Below are positions 1 through 7,359 of a stretch of 18,715 bases of DNA, one piece after another (positions within the stretch are counted from its first letter, which is position 1; each line of letters opens with the position of its first letter). Under the pieces are notes generated by a model. It had not been told where the DNA came from, did no database searches, and was given only the letters and a program-made list of their open reading frames with translations. A program made the position numbers and the translations under genes. The stretch is from JAKEGK01 sp050116575 (lineage in GTDB: Bacteria; Pseudomonadota; Gammaproteobacteria; SZUA-152): NCBI GenBank assembly GCA_050116575.1, contig JASFOJ010000087.1, positions 1 through 18,715 on the forward strand. The letters are read 5' to 3'.

Positions 1-90
1 ATCAAAGGGATGAAGCTCAGTCAAAACCAAACTGGCCTTGATGAAATCGCAAAAGCCATTCCGGCAACGAAACCTCTAGTAGAAGCCTAA
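1..90 (+). CDS. C-terminal end of an unidentified protein (partial)
   Basis: The window opens inside a reading frame that gives 29 residues ending LVEA and then TAA at 88-90. The tail is mixed and polar (MKLSQNQTGLDEIAKAIPA) and looks like a soluble C-terminus. There are too few residues to name a family. A 12-bp inverted repeat begins 15 bases after the stop, as expected for the end of a transcription unit. The reading as coding rests only on the open frame and its residue mix, so it is tentative. Confidence 0.4.
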   Translation: MKGMKLSQNQTGLDEIAKAIPATKPLVEA

Positions 91-105
91 TCATCGATGG
101 TTTGA

Positions 106-152
106 GGACAGACCACGAGTATTGACGTGGTGCCGCTAACCGTGGTCTGTCC
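106..152. repeat. 12-bp perfect inverted repeat (hairpin), possible terminator
   Basis: GGACAGACCACG (106-117) is exactly complementary to CGTGGTCTGTCC (141-152), with 23 bases between. The loop holds another CGTGG (125-129) that could pair with the same left arm, so two foldings compete. It sits between the + strand partial gene and the 3' end of cobQ, which converge here, so a bidirectional terminator is the simple reading. There is no clear U tract on either side. Confidence 0.5.
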
Positions 153-332
153 TTGATAGGTTCTTGCCTCAAACGCGAAACCACGCACAATGAACAAATC
201 TTTGAGGGATTCGGCGAGTGTTCTGCTGGGCAAGTTATTTTTGTCGACGGGATATTTCCATTACCAGCCAACCTCGCTATAGCGCCAAGGTTTCGACCAA
301 GATCCTATTACTGGAACGCAAGTCACCAGAAA

Positions 333-1823
333 CTAGCGCTCGCAAAATAATTTCCGGTCGACCTGGCTGGACAATTTCAATATTGCCATCAACCGGTCCG
401 TATCCAGGTAGTTCTCGACGGTATCGGCCAGTTTTTCAATATTGCTTTCGATGATCTGTTCATAGTCCACAGCTTCGACAGCGGATAAACCCGCCCACCG
501 CAACAGAGCAGTACACGCCTGCGGCGAATCGAACAACCCGTGTACGTACGTGCCCATGACCAGGTTGTCATCGGAAATGGCGCCATCGTGTTTGCCTTGC
601 AGGTTTATCGCGGGTCGGTGTAATGCCGGTCCCGAGGTTATGCCGGCATGTATCTCGTACCCCGCCACCGGTGCGTTATCAAGGCACAATGTTCCCGTAA
701 CATTGCGTAATCGTTTGTCATTATGCAGCGTGGTTTCCATATCAAACCACCCGAGGCCGTCACTGCTCCCGGCCAACCCTTCGATGGCTTGCGGGTCGTG
801 AATGGTTTTGCCCAGCATCTGGAAGCCGCCGCAGATGCCGATCACTTTGCCGCCGTGACGCACATGCCGTTGCAGATAAGTGGGCCAGTTGTTGTCATGC
901 AACCATTGCAAATCGTCCCTGACGCATTTGGTGCCCGGCAGGATGACCAGGTCGGCACCCGGAATAGCGGCACCGGGCGGTACATAAGTCAGCTCCACTT
1001 GAGGATGCAGGCGTAGCGCATCAAAGTCGGTATGGTTACTGATGCGCGGGAATACCGGGACGACGACTTTCAACATTTGAGAAGTGTTGTGTGCCTGGTG
1101 TGTTTGAATAGCGTCTTCGGCCTGCAGATGCAGGTTGTGTAGATAGGGTACGACACCCAGAACCGGTTTGCCTGTATGCTGTTCCAGCCAGTCAAGCCCC
1201 GGTTGCAGCAGTGACAAATCACCCCGGAAACGGTTTATCACAAATCCGACAACGCGTTGCTGTTCACTGGGTGTCAGCAAGGCCAATGTACCCACGATAT
1301 GAGCAAACACGCCACCACGGTCGATATCCGCGATGAGTATTACCGGGCAGTCCGCCGATTCGGCGAATCCCATATTGGCGATGTCGTTATGGCGTAGATT
1401 GATTTCCGCCGGTGAACCGGCGCCTTCGACGATAATGGCATCGTAAGCCGAGCTTAGTCTAGTATATGAATCCATTACGGCTTGGCGAGCGATCTTTTTA
1501 TAATCGTGATAATCACGCGCATCCATATTCACTTCGGCTTTGCCGTGAACAATCACCTGCGCGCCAATATCCGTGTTTGGTTTCAACAATATGGGATTCA
1601 TATCGGTATGCGGCGGCAACCTGCATGCCCTGGCCTGAACCGCCTGGCTGCGACCGATTTCACCGCCATTAATCGTCACCGCACTGTTCAACGCCATGTT
1701 TTGCGGTTTGAACGGTGCCGGTTGCAATCCCTGGCGCAGCAGCCATCGGCACAGCGCGGTGACCAGCATACTTTTTCCCGCATCGGATGTGGTGCCTTGC
1801 ACCATCAATGTTGAAACTGTCAT
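333..1823 (-). CDS. cobQ: Cobyric acid synthase (glutamine-hydrolysing)
   Basis: CobQ/CbiP amidates four side chains of adenosylcobyrinic acid diamide, using glutamine and ATP, to make adenosylcobyric acid in the cytoplasm. The 496 residues match the family length. The N-terminal dethiobiotin-synthetase-like domain shows the nucleotide motif QGTTSDAGKS (9-18), FKPQNMALNS (38-47), VEGAGSPAEINL (132-143) and ADIDRGGVFAHI (165-176). The C-terminal class I amidotransferase domain has the nucleophile in GICGGFQMLG (Cys331) and GTYVHGLFDS with His428. The ATG at 1823 gives the normal family N-terminus, although no strong Shine-Dalgarno is visible. It is the last gene of the riboswitch operon, 46 bases after cobO. 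All key residues are present, so it should be functional. Confidence 0.96.
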   Translation of the reverse strand: MTVSTLMVQGTTSDAGKSMLVTALCRWLLRQGLQPAPFKPQNMALNSAVTINGGEIGRSQAVQARACRLPPHTDMNPILLKPNTDIGAQVIVHGKAEVNMDARDYHDYKKIARQAVMDSYTRLSSAYDAIIVEGAGSPAEINLRHNDIANMGFAESADCPVILIADIDRGGVFAHIVGTLALLTPSEQQRVVGFVINRFRGDLSLLQPGLDWLEQHTGKPVLGVVPYLHNLHLQAEDAIQTHQAHNTSQMLKVVVPVFPRISNHTDFDALRLHPQVELTYVPPGAAIPGADLVILPGTKCVRDDLQWLHDNNWPTYLQRHVRHGGKVIGICGGFQMLGKTIHDPQAIEGLAGSSDGLGWFDMETTLHNDKRLRNVTGTLCLDNAPVAGYEIHAGITSGPALHRPAINLQGKHDGAISDDNLVMGTYVHGLFDSPQACTALLRWAGLSAVEAVDYEQIIESNIEKLADTVENYLDTDRLMAILKLSSQVDRKLFCER

Positions 1824-1869
1824 CGTGAATGTAATCCGTATCCGTTAACTGTGCACTCACTATTGCGAG

Positions 1870-2475
1870 TTAAAGCTCAATACCTTTTTGCGCACTTACG
1901 CCGGCTTGAAACGCGTGCTTAACCGCCTGCATTTCGGTAACCGTATCAGCCGCATCGATGAGTGCTTTAGGCGCGGACCGTCCCGTTACGACAACGTGTT
2001 GGTCCACCGGTCGGCACGCCAGGGCATCCAGAACATCGTCCAATGGTATGTAATGATATTTAAGTGCGATATTGAGTTCGTCCAGTACAACCAGTTGATA
2101 ATCCGCGTTTTCCAGCATGGTTTTGGCGACAGACCATGCCTGCATGGCGGTATTAATGTCACGTTCTCTATCCTGCGTTTCCCAGGTAAACCCTTCACCC
2201 ATGACATGGTAGTCTACCCCATCAAACCGGCGAAAAAAGGTTTCTTCACCGGTGCTGTGGCTCCCCTTGATAAATTGCACGATACCGACACGCATGTTGT
2301 GGCCCAGCGCGCGGGCCACCATACCAAACGCCGAACTGGACTTACCTTTACCGGTGCCGGTGTGGACCAGCAGCACCCCACGATCTTGTGTGGCATTGGC
2401 GATGGACCTGTCAACGACTTCCTTTTTGCGCTGCATGCGCAACCGGTGGCGTTCGTTTTTGTCATTATCATGCAT
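1870..2475 (-). CDS. cobO: Cob(I)alamin / corrinoid adenosyltransferase (CobO/BtuR type)
   Basis: CobO transfers the 5'-deoxyadenosyl group of ATP to reduced corrinoids, making adenosylcobalamin or its precursors in the cytoplasm. Visible motifs are the P-loop GTGKGKSS (40-47), VGIVQFIKG (63-71), VVLDELNIAL (129-138), VVTGRSAP (162-169) and the typical C-terminus AQKGIEL. Length is 201 residues, normal for the family. A GTG at 2484 is in frame, but the ATG at 2475 is preferred because AAAGGG lies 8 bases upstream. With that start the gene overlaps the end of the membrane protein gene by 8 bases (ATGCATGA), which suggests translational coupling. Its product feeds the amidation step of CobQ, encoded next. 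Confidence 0.95.
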   Translation of the reverse strand: MHDNDKNERHRLRMQRKKEVVDRSIANATQDRGVLLVHTGTGKGKSSSAFGMVARALGHNMRVGIVQFIKGSHSTGEETFFRRFDGVDYHVMGEGFTWETQDRERDINTAMQAWSVAKTMLENADYQLVVLDELNIALKYHYIPLDDVLDALACRPVDQHVVVTGRSAPKALIDAADTVTEMQAVKHAFQAGVSAQKGIEL

Positions 2476-3052
2476 GGTTGTCACCCTTTAACAGGCTGGT
2501 TTTATACCGCGTCAATGTAATGGCGAGATGGAGCAGCGCGGCTATGACCGTATAAAACAACAGGTTCCCTAGCGACGACGGAAAGTAAAGGGTCAAACGC
2601 TCTGCGAAGCCGGTCAGGCTGGTGTCGACGAACCGGCCCGAAACAAAATAAAATCCGCCACTGGATAACAGTTCGCATAATAGCGCACCGGACAAGATAC
2701 TTACCAGGAATACCTTAATGTTGGACCACGCCATTGTAAAGTGCGACGCATACCAACGTCCCGCCAACCAGAGCGCTGTATATGCCGGTAGTAGAAACGG
2801 GTATGCTGGACTGACACAATAATTGCTTACACCACCCCAGGTCACGGCAATGAGGTCAAGCACGAAAGCCTGCGCCAGGAAAAATATAAACCACCCTGCC
2901 CGGCTCAAGTAAAACCCGGTGATAAAAAATACCGCCCATGAGGCATTGGGCAAAACTTCCATGGAAATGGAATGACTGGACCGGGTCAACAGCATCAGCA
3001 TCGTAAGAAGTGACAATATAATCCATTGATGTAGTTTTGCGTTATTCATCAT
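2468..3052 (-). CDS. Small multi-pass membrane protein of the cobalamin operon, function unknown
   Basis: The 194-residue protein is hydrophobic, with about six predicted membrane segments (roughly 9-23, 34-51, 53-72, 82-98, 107-128, 155-183) and a short basic tail (RYKTSLLKGDNHA). The start at 3052 is chosen because AGGAG lies 8 bases upstream; a longer frame from 3091 has no such site. It is the first gene after the cobalamin riboswitch and overlaps cobO, so it almost certainly serves B12 metabolism. Size and topology resemble S components of ECF vitamin transporters, but I see no signature that proves this and no ATPase or T component nearby. A conserved-looking stretch is GGVSNYCVSPAYPFLLPAY (about 74-92). 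Transport of cobalamin, a precursor or cobalt is inference from context. Confidence 0.85.
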   Translation of the reverse strand: MMNNAKLHQWIILSLLTMLMLLTRSSHSISMEVLPNASWAVFFITGFYLSRAGWFIFFLAQAFVLDLIAVTWGGVSNYCVSPAYPFLLPAYTALWLAGRWYASHFTMAWSNIKVFLVSILSGALLCELLSSGGFYFVSGRFVDTSLTGFAERLTLYFPSSLGNLLFYTVIAALLHLAITLTRYKTSLLKGDNHA

Positions 3053-3273
3053 TTCGCATGCTCCTGGGTTTGATTGTGGCCAACAAGCCAAACTGAGTTA
3101 GCGTGCCCCCGGCAAGTGCTCCGCGCCTGTTTCTCAAGGCAAAGCACTAATAGAGTCGTGTCACGATTTTTTTCAAACGCTCACCCGCGTATACATTGAA
3201 TCAAGGGCATTACGTTGGGAAGGAAAATATCACTGTTGGCTGAAAAAATAACAGAACAAGCCTAATCGTGACA

Positions 3274-3292
3274 GTATTACCCGCCGTAATAC
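3274..3292 (-). promoter_or_regulatory. Hairpin in the riboswitch expression platform
   Basis: On the minus strand GTATTAC-GGCGG-GTAATAC forms a perfect 7-bp stem just after the 3' end of the aptamer. A second signal follows in the same leader: AATCGTGA (3264-3271) is exactly complementary to TCACGATT (3161-3168), about 95 bases apart. About 220 bases separate the aptamer from the ATG at 3052, so alternative folding of this leader is the likely switch. No U-tailed terminator is evident, which leaves translational or Rho-dependent control open. Confidence 0.45.
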
Positions 3293-3299
3293 CCACTAT

Positions 3300-3530
3300 C
3301 GAGTTTCAGGCCGGTCTCCGGACTCACGAGTGGTGTGGTTGTCAATAGCGCCAACCGAACCGGGCGGACCGCCTTCCCGCGTCGTAATAATGAACAACTC
3401 AAAACGCAGTGGCTATGTGATCCGCCGCAACTCGCCTACCGTTGCGGGGGCAGTACCGGAATTGCATATCCTGTTATGAATAATGCGCACCGGTTTCCCG
3501 TTTCATCCGCCTGGCGAATGCCATACGAAC
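3300..3530 (-). promoter_or_regulatory. Cobalamin riboswitch
   Basis: Read on the minus strand, the conserved cobalamin aptamer blocks appear in order: GGGAAACCGGTG (around 3487-3498), GCCCCCGCAAC (3441-3451), the B12-box GCCACTG (3407-3413), GGGAAGG (3372-3378) and the closing GAGTCCGGAGACCGGCCTG (3307-3325). The outer helix pairs GCCAGGCGG (3507-3515) with CCGGCCTG (3307-3314). Ligand binding should repress the downstream membrane protein-cobO-cobQ operon. One oddity is about 23 extra bases (3464-3486) between the GGTG and AATTCCGG blocks, able to form a small GCAT/ATGC hairpin. The outer limits are approximate. Confidence 0.95.
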
Positions 3531-3550
3531 ACCTAAAACTGGAAGCGCTC

Positions 3551-3580
3551 ATTAAAACATTGAACCGCTTAGTGGCTCAA
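3551..3580 (-). promoter_or_regulatory. Candidate sigma70 promoter for the cobalamin operon
   Basis: On the minus strand TTGAGC (3575-3580) and TTTAAT (3551-3556) are separated by 18 bases, giving a start near 3544, just upstream of the riboswitch 5' end. The match is moderate and position is the main argument. Confidence 0.35.
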
Positions 3581-3711
3581 GTTTTTTCTCACGCTTTTCA
3601 CTTGAAACAAAATATTAATACCGCACAAACCCTGACCACGATTTCATTCACAATAATCTCAAGAATGTTAAAAATCGGCCAAAGTCGAGTAATGGTCCGC
3701 AGTCAAACCCC

Positions 3712-5367
3712 TTAGTCACTTTCAGTTTTTGTGGGAAATATTGAGACCCATCGCCTGATTGACCCACGACCATGGAGATCTCCCACAAAAAATTCTGGCG
3801 AGGTACTGGAAGGCTCACTCAGAGATACTCCGTAATGGTTTCTGACCCACGGGGCTTTGTAACCGGCAAGTCTAATCAGCGTCGGAAATATCTGAAAGTG
3901 GCTTGTTTTGTCGTGGTTAGTCGATTGAACCGCCTTGAATCTGTCTAAAATTGCCGCGTCGTTGGAGAAAACCATCATAGGCACAATACCTTCGAAGCGA
4001 TTTGCTCTCGGCCTACAGTGCGTAGCCAATGTCCCGTCGTCGACGATATTTTGCCCATGATCACTGGTATATATAATGACGAAAGGCGTGAAATCCGCGC
4101 TTTCTGATAACAAGTTTTCAAACCACTTGTCTACGCTCCAACGTATTCCATTCATAAAAGAATTTAGAGATTTTTCTCTATCATTCATTGGCTCACCCTG
4201 TTCAAGCGAAGGGGTGAAAATATTGTACTCTTTGGGATAGCTCCTAAAGTAGGGGAAATGATTGCCGTATTTATTAAGCATAATAAATGTCTTACCGGGC
4301 TGCTTGAGAAGATCTATAACCTTTTCCCGAGCAACGCCGTCACTTTCATAAGCGATTTTCTGACGCACTCTAAAGATTTCGTCCACAAATGAAGCCTCAT
4401 GTTCATTCATGAAGTTTTGATAGTTCGCCCATTCCTCAGCACTCTGGGCATCCAGGTATACGTTGTAATAACCTACTCTCCTGGTAAATTGCCAAATCGA
4501 AGGTTTCTTTAAGCTCATTTGATTGTCGTCTGGAATCTCCTTTTTTCTCAAACCTGTCCTGAGAATGAGGTTGGAATAATCACTGCAGTTTGAAGATGAA
4601 GCGGCTAAGCCAAAATTCACGATGCCAGTTTGCAGAGAGCTAAGATAGGGTGTTGTGTCTTGTTTGTATCCATTGACGCCCAGGATGTCCGCACGGATAC
4701 TTTCATCCACAATCAGGACAATTTTTTCAACCTGCGTATCTATAGAACCCGAGTAAGTAACTTTAGATCTTTCACCATCGTAAAGGCCACTTTCGCCGGC
4801 AAATACCAGCATTGCCGGAATCCTGAAAAACGAGGGATATCGATCAAATAGGCCATAACTATATTGCAGACCAATAATGATAAGTACTACTGCGCTAATG
4901 GGAACGAAATAGTACTTCCTGGAGATATTCAATTTTAAAAGATCGGGTAACCGTTCGACGAAAAAAATTACTGGGATAAGAATTATTAAAAAGGGTAGCG
5001 CGGCCAAACCATAATTCTCAACCACTTCCCAAAACCACCATTGGAAATACCCCACGATCATATCTGCCGTCTGGAAATCAATAGGTGAGTTTGAGATATT
5101 GAAGGAACCAATATTAAAAAGAAAAAAGAATAGAAAAAACGGTAAGGTTATTTTTCGAAAAAGACTGCGACCACTAAAGAATATGAAGAATACGCCCAAC
5201 AGACTCCAGAAGAACAAAACCAATGACAGAAAGAACTCGATTATCTTGCCTTGATTCCACAGAAACCGAAAAGGATAAAAAAAATCATGGAACAGACTAA
5301 ATTCTACCAGCAAAAGAATAGCAATCGACGCTAGAGCGATAATCTTTCTCCAATTGGAATTTGACAT
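3712..5367 (-). CDS. Membrane-anchored sulfatase / phosphoethanolamine-transferase-fold protein
   Basis: The 551-residue protein has about five N-terminal membrane segments (9-26, 44-65, 74-90, 120-137, 153-172), then a periplasmic alkaline-phosphatase-superfamily domain. Metal-site motifs are IVLIVDESIRAD (Asp221, Glu222), YTSDHGQN (Asp436, His437), ATHCRP (His450) and NKYGNHFPY (365-373). EptA-like enzymes of this layout move phosphoethanolamine from phospholipid to lipid A or sugars. The nucleophile region differs: instead of Cys-Gly-Thr it reads SSSNCSDYSN (257-266), so a Ser such as 262 or 265 may serve and the substrate is uncertain. The start has AGAGGA 8 bases upstream. The gene is AT-rich and rich in Phe/Leu runs, unlike its neighbours, and stands alone, which suggests transfer. 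It could also be a sulfatase or another head-group transferase. Confidence 0.85.
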   Translation of the reverse strand: MSNSNWRKIIALASIAILLLVEFSLFHDFFYPFRFLWNQGKIIEFFLSLVLFFWSLLGVFFIFFSGRSLFRKITLPFFLFFFLFNIGSFNISNSPIDFQTADMIVGYFQWWFWEVVENYGLAALPFLIILIPVIFFVERLPDLLKLNISRKYYFVPISAVVLIIIGLQYSYGLFDRYPSFFRIPAMLVFAGESGLYDGERSKVTYSGSIDTQVEKIVLIVDESIRADILGVNGYKQDTTPYLSSLQTGIVNFGLAASSSNCSDYSNLILRTGLRKKEIPDDNQMSLKKPSIWQFTRRVGYYNVYLDAQSAEEWANYQNFMNEHEASFVDEIFRVRQKIAYESDGVAREKVIDLLKQPGKTFIMLNKYGNHFPYFRSYPKEYNIFTPSLEQGEPMNDREKSLNSFMNGIRWSVDKWFENLLSESADFTPFVIIYTSDHGQNIVDDGTLATHCRPRANRFEGIVPMMVFSNDAAILDRFKAVQSTNHDKTSHFQIFPTLIRLAGYKAPWVRNHYGVSLSEPSSTSPEFFVGDLHGRGSIRRWVSIFPTKTESD

Positions 5368-5558
5368 AGAAAATCCTCTTCAAACCGGACGTAAAATGAC
5401 AACGGGTCAAAAAAAGAAGGTCCAACCTGCCCTCATATTTTTAGTATTGTGCGGGATAGTCGCAGATTAGTTAAGTTATTTAGAGCCTGGTCATATCCAT
5501 CCCACCCCATTTATCCCATTATTATTTAAAAAGAGTGGAGTCGATTATTAGTGGGCAT

Positions 5559-5587
5559 AAAAAAACCCCGCGATCTCTCGCAGGGTT
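5559..5587 (-). terminator. Rho-independent terminator of the cold shock gene
   Basis: On the minus strand AACCCTGCGA-GAGA-TCGCGGGGTT forms a 10-bp stem (one G-U pair) closed by a stable GAGA loop and followed by a run of T. It lies about 28 bases after the csp stop codon. The opposite strand also has a T run, so it may act both ways. Confidence 0.9.
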
Positions 5588-5614
5588 TTTCCAGATTTTG
5601 ATCTGGCAGACGGA

Positions 5615-5815
5615 TTAAACTTTTACATTAGCTGCCTGTGGGCCTTTAGGACCTTCTTCCACATCGAAGGTGACTTGCTGACCTTCAGTCAGCGTGCGGA
5701 AACCTTCGCTGGCAATTGCAGAAAAGTGAACAAATACATCTTTGCTGCCATCGTCGGGAGTGATAAAACCAAAGCCTTTGGATTCGTTAAACCATTTAAC
5801 GGTACCTGTTGCCAT
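5615..5815 (-). CDS. Cold shock protein, CspA family
   Basis: A 66-residue single cold-shock domain that binds single-stranded RNA/DNA and acts as an RNA chaperone in the cytoplasm. RNP1 is KGFGFI (13-18) and RNP2 is VFVHF (27-31); the N-terminus MATGTVKWFN and the C-terminal GPKGPQAANVKV are typical. GAGGT lies 8 bases before the ATG. The leader upstream is long and AT-rich, as is usual for csp genes whose 5' UTR folds with temperature, but I cannot place a confident promoter or cold box. It is transcribed alone and closed by a strong terminator. Which paralogue (CspA, CspD, CspE) it represents cannot be told from sequence alone. Confidence 0.96.
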   Translation of the reverse strand: MATGTVKWFNESKGFGFITPDDGSKDVFVHFSAIASEGFRTLTEGQQVTFDVEEGPKGPQAANVKV

Positions 5816-6400
5816 AATTAATTACCTCATAAAATGTTAATTGATATTAAAGTGTTACAAATCTTACAAGGTAACTAACAGGAGAATACTTCGATAGAGC
5901 TTCTGACCAGTACCAGTAGAAAATGTAGCGTTAAAAGTGTAGCTCACATTCGCGAAAAAACACTACCCTTTTGTCAACTAATACTGACGTTAGTTCTGTA
6001 AAACTTTTATAATTCTTCGATAACAATAACTTAGCGATATTTTCTCAACCAAAGACTAAGTATCAAGTTGCCGATTTTTTACTGCTACAATCGCCCAAAA
6101 TCGTATAAATAATCATCAAACCGCGGTAATTGGCAGAAAACAACAAATATCCGTCTAAAACACCTTTGTCTGAGAAACTTCAGGTGTACTTCCCGCTCTG
6201 AACAACTATCGAACTATATAGTAAAACAGGTATCTTAGTTATCCAGTAACTAATCAGTAAATAAATAGAGTGCACCCCCAGTCTGCACCCAGTAAAATCG
6301 TAGCGCGGTAATTCTTCCAGATTCACCTCGAAACACAGACTTCCGTTTATGCCGACCCATCAAACAGTGTGGTAGGCCGCTCCCAGGAGAACATAACAAA
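5816..6400. other. Intergenic region, divergent leaders
   Basis: AT-rich DNA between the divergent csp and 6401/6576 genes. The part next to csp presumably carries its 5' leader. A TTGACA lies at 5972-5977 on the minus strand but lacks a matching -10 at normal spacing. Minus-strand open frames between 6250 and 6616 have no start signals and unlikely composition, so I do not call them genes. Confidence 0.5.
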
Positions 6401-6556
6401 ATGATATTTGAATACCTTGGTCCCAGGACCGAAGTAGTCCGTGCTGCGCCTGAAAACGGATACAGCGAACCGACTTCCAATACGCGGTCCGTGATTCAAC
6501 GCACCGCACACAGGCCAAAGGCAGTTCAATTCCCTGGCAGCCGTCTTTTCCATTGA
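6401..6556 (+). CDS. Possible small protein (51 residues), upstream of the methyltransferase
   Basis: The ATG at 6401 is preceded by AGGAGA (6385-6390), 10 bases away. The frame runs 51 codons to TGA at 6554, 19 bases before the methyltransferase start. The peptide begins MIFEYLGPRTEVVRAAPENG, is rich in Pro, Arg and Ser, and has no membrane segment. I recognise no family. It may be a real small gene translated with the methyltransferase, a leader peptide, or chance. The methyltransferase has only a TTG start with a weak ribosome site, so coupling from this ORF could explain its translation. Confidence 0.35.
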   Translation: MIFEYLGPRTEVVRAAPENGYSEPTSNTRSVIQRTAHRPKAVQFPGSRLFH

Positions 6557-6575
6557 CTTCCATACTGGTAACAAC

Positions 6576-7226
6576 TTGAAAAAGTATCTATTCAAATACG
6601 AAACGATTACGGTCAACCATATCGACTACTCGATTCGTTCGCTTAAGGACCGCCAACAATACTATGATGAAGGGCTACGTGCCGAAGCAATCGGTATTTC
6701 CTCGGCGACCTGGCCGTTGTTTGGCGTGGTGTGGCCTGCTTCAAAGATGCTGGCTGCTACGGTAAGCGTGCTGGAACTGGAAGGTAAACGGGTATTGGAA
6801 ATTGGCTGCGGTATTGCCCTGTCCAGTATCGTATTACACAAAATGGGGATTGATATTACAGCAACCGATTACCATCCACTGGCTCAAGCGTTTCTGGATG
6901 AAAATGTAATTTCGAACAAGTTGCCTCCAATCAAATATCAGATCGGTAACTGGGAAGCTGAAAACTTACTGCTCGGTGAATTTGATCTGATAATTGGAAG
7001 TGATGTGCTATATGAACCGGCACATGCCACCCTGGTGTCAAGCTTTATTGATATTCATTCCAGCCCGAGTGTAAATGTTATTATTGTGGACCCCAACCGG
7101 AGCAACCGATCCAGCTTTACCAAAAAAATGATCACCCTCGGTTACACTCATTACTTTCAAAGCTTCAATATACAGGATAACGATGACACAACGTGTAAAG
7201 GGCGTATTCTGCATTATCAACGTTAA
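6576..7226 (+). CDS. SAM-dependent methyltransferase, Nnt1/METTL21-like (Methyltransf_16 type)
   Basis: A 216-residue class I Rossmann methyltransferase. SAM-binding motif I is VLEIGCGIAL (73-82), the acidic residue after strand 2 is Asp98 in TATDYHP, and the post-core motif is GSDVLYEP (141-148). The block RSLKDRQQYYD...GISSATWPLFGVVWP (21-54) is typical of bacterial proteins annotated as predicted nicotinamide N-methyase (COG3897); eukaryotic relatives are protein-lysine methyltransferases, so a protein substrate is equally possible. The start is TTG at 6576. No ATG exists upstream in frame before the stop at 6492, and the residues from MKKYLFKYETITV on match the usual N-terminus. It stands alone apart from the small ORF before it. 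The substrate is unknown. Confidence 0.88.
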   Translation: MKKYLFKYETITVNHIDYSIRSLKDRQQYYDEGLRAEAIGISSATWPLFGVVWPASKMLAATVSVLELEGKRVLEIGCGIALSSIVLHKMGIDITATDYHPLAQAFLDENVISNKLPPIKYQIGNWEAENLLLGEFDLIIGSDVLYEPAHATLVSSFIDIHSSPSVNVIIVDPNRSNRSSFTKKMITLGYTHYFQSFNIQDNDDTTCKGRILHYQR

Positions 7227-7306
7227 GTAAATAACTCCCTTGCTTCACGTTTCTATATTGGTCATGGAACACCTCAAAGTAAAACTTCCGTCTCTGATTA
7301 AAAGAG

Positions 7307-7324
7307 CCCGTTAAACTGGGAAAG
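7307..7324. repeat. 18-bp dispersed repeat, copy 1
   Basis: CCCGTTAAACTGGGAAAG lies 35 bases past the ppa stop codon. It is identical to 8435-8452 and closely matches 9810-9824. Confidence 0.7.
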
Positions 7325-7359
7325 GTTCACCGCGATTTTCTTTTATTTTGACAACGTAA

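Noticed and set aside
190..282. 30-codon + frame starting MNKSLRDSASVLLGKLFLST
   Set aside because: The start resembles a DoxX-family N-terminus, but there is no ribosome site and it stops after 30 codons; too short to call even as a pseudogene.
1888..2520. 210-codon + strand open frame
   Set aside because: It lies antisense to cobO, whose motifs are unmistakable; no ribosome site and no protein-like pattern.
3156..3175. Terminator-like TCGTG-T-CACGA followed by T7 on the + strand
   Set aside because: The loop would be a single base, which cannot form; no + strand gene ends here.
3335..3715. 126-codon + strand open frame
   Set aside because: It runs antisense through the cobalamin aptamer, whose conserved blocks explain the sequence.
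6250..6616. Overlapping minus-strand frames of 67-89 codons upstream of the methyltransferase
   Set aside because: Mutually overlapping, no Shine-Dalgarno, and one overlaps the start of a real gene; composition is not protein-like.
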